The notes under the pieces: model-generated | Databases searched by the model: none | What the model was told of the DNA's origin: nothing | Seen by the model: only the letters and a program-made list of their open reading frames with translations | Source of the DNA: Aspidapion aeneum | Taxonomy: Eukaryota; Arthropoda; Insecta; Coleoptera; Brentidae | NCBI GenBank assembly: GCA_963576565.1 | Contig: OY755047.1 | Location: 25,427,171-25,491,170 of the forward strand | DNA length: 64,000 nt | Direction of reading: 5' to 3' | In this document: positions 63,981 to 64,000 of the stretch, piece by piece | Position numbering within the stretch: the first letter of the stretch is position 1 | Layout: the number at the start of each line of letters is the position of its first letter | Program-made: the position numbers and the translations under genes

Positions 63981-64000
63981 TTATAAAGAAATATCAAATT

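Overview
The window is AT-rich eukaryotic DNA. Small exons with GT-AG borders, long repeat-filled introns and the mix of mariner, Transib, RTE-like, jockey-like, tRNA-SINE and MITE elements point to an insect. A beetle is plausible, but nothing here proves the order. There is no sign of prokaryotic operons or CRISPR.

Four host loci can be read. (1) On the minus strand, 26768 down to 2592, is an ARHGAP19-type RhoGAP. Eleven coding exons join in perfect phase into about 732 codons. (2) Head-to-head with it, on the plus strand at 27460-29022, is an intact single-exon mitochondrial cysteinyl-tRNA synthetase (CARS2). The two genes are about 0.5 kb apart at their 5' ends and probably share a promoter. 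(3) On the plus strand, 34265-46032, is a small C2H2 zinc-finger gene: seven well-supported coding exons, about 329 codons, five fingers at the C-terminus, plus one doubtful extra exon. (4) On the plus strand, 61576-61694, is the first coding exon of a gene that runs off the right edge. It is preceded by a GC-rich leader with an upstream ORF.

Almost everything else is repeat. The RhoGAP intron between exons 4 and 5 is a ~4.9 kb array of a ~185-bp satellite. Next to exons 8, 9 and 10 of the same gene lie tandem decayed copies of those exons, and the copy next to exon 10 has grown into an array that reiterates the splice acceptor. Mobile elements with readable ends include a 2.9-kb Transib (RAG1-type) element with 36-bp terminal repeats and a perfect CGTCG duplication, two hAT-like MITEs with 8-bp duplications, a 599-bp element with a 9-bp duplication, several TA-flanked elements, and at least six long foldback elements of 0.8-1.9 kb. 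Coding remnants of mariner, two RTE-like reverse transcriptases and a jockey-like reverse transcriptase are all broken.

The strongest leads are the Transib copy with matching ends, the repeated tandem exon duplication inside one fast-changing RhoGAP tail, and the unannotated first exon at 61.6 kb. All exon models come from reading splice sites and phase by eye; transcripts would confirm or correct them.
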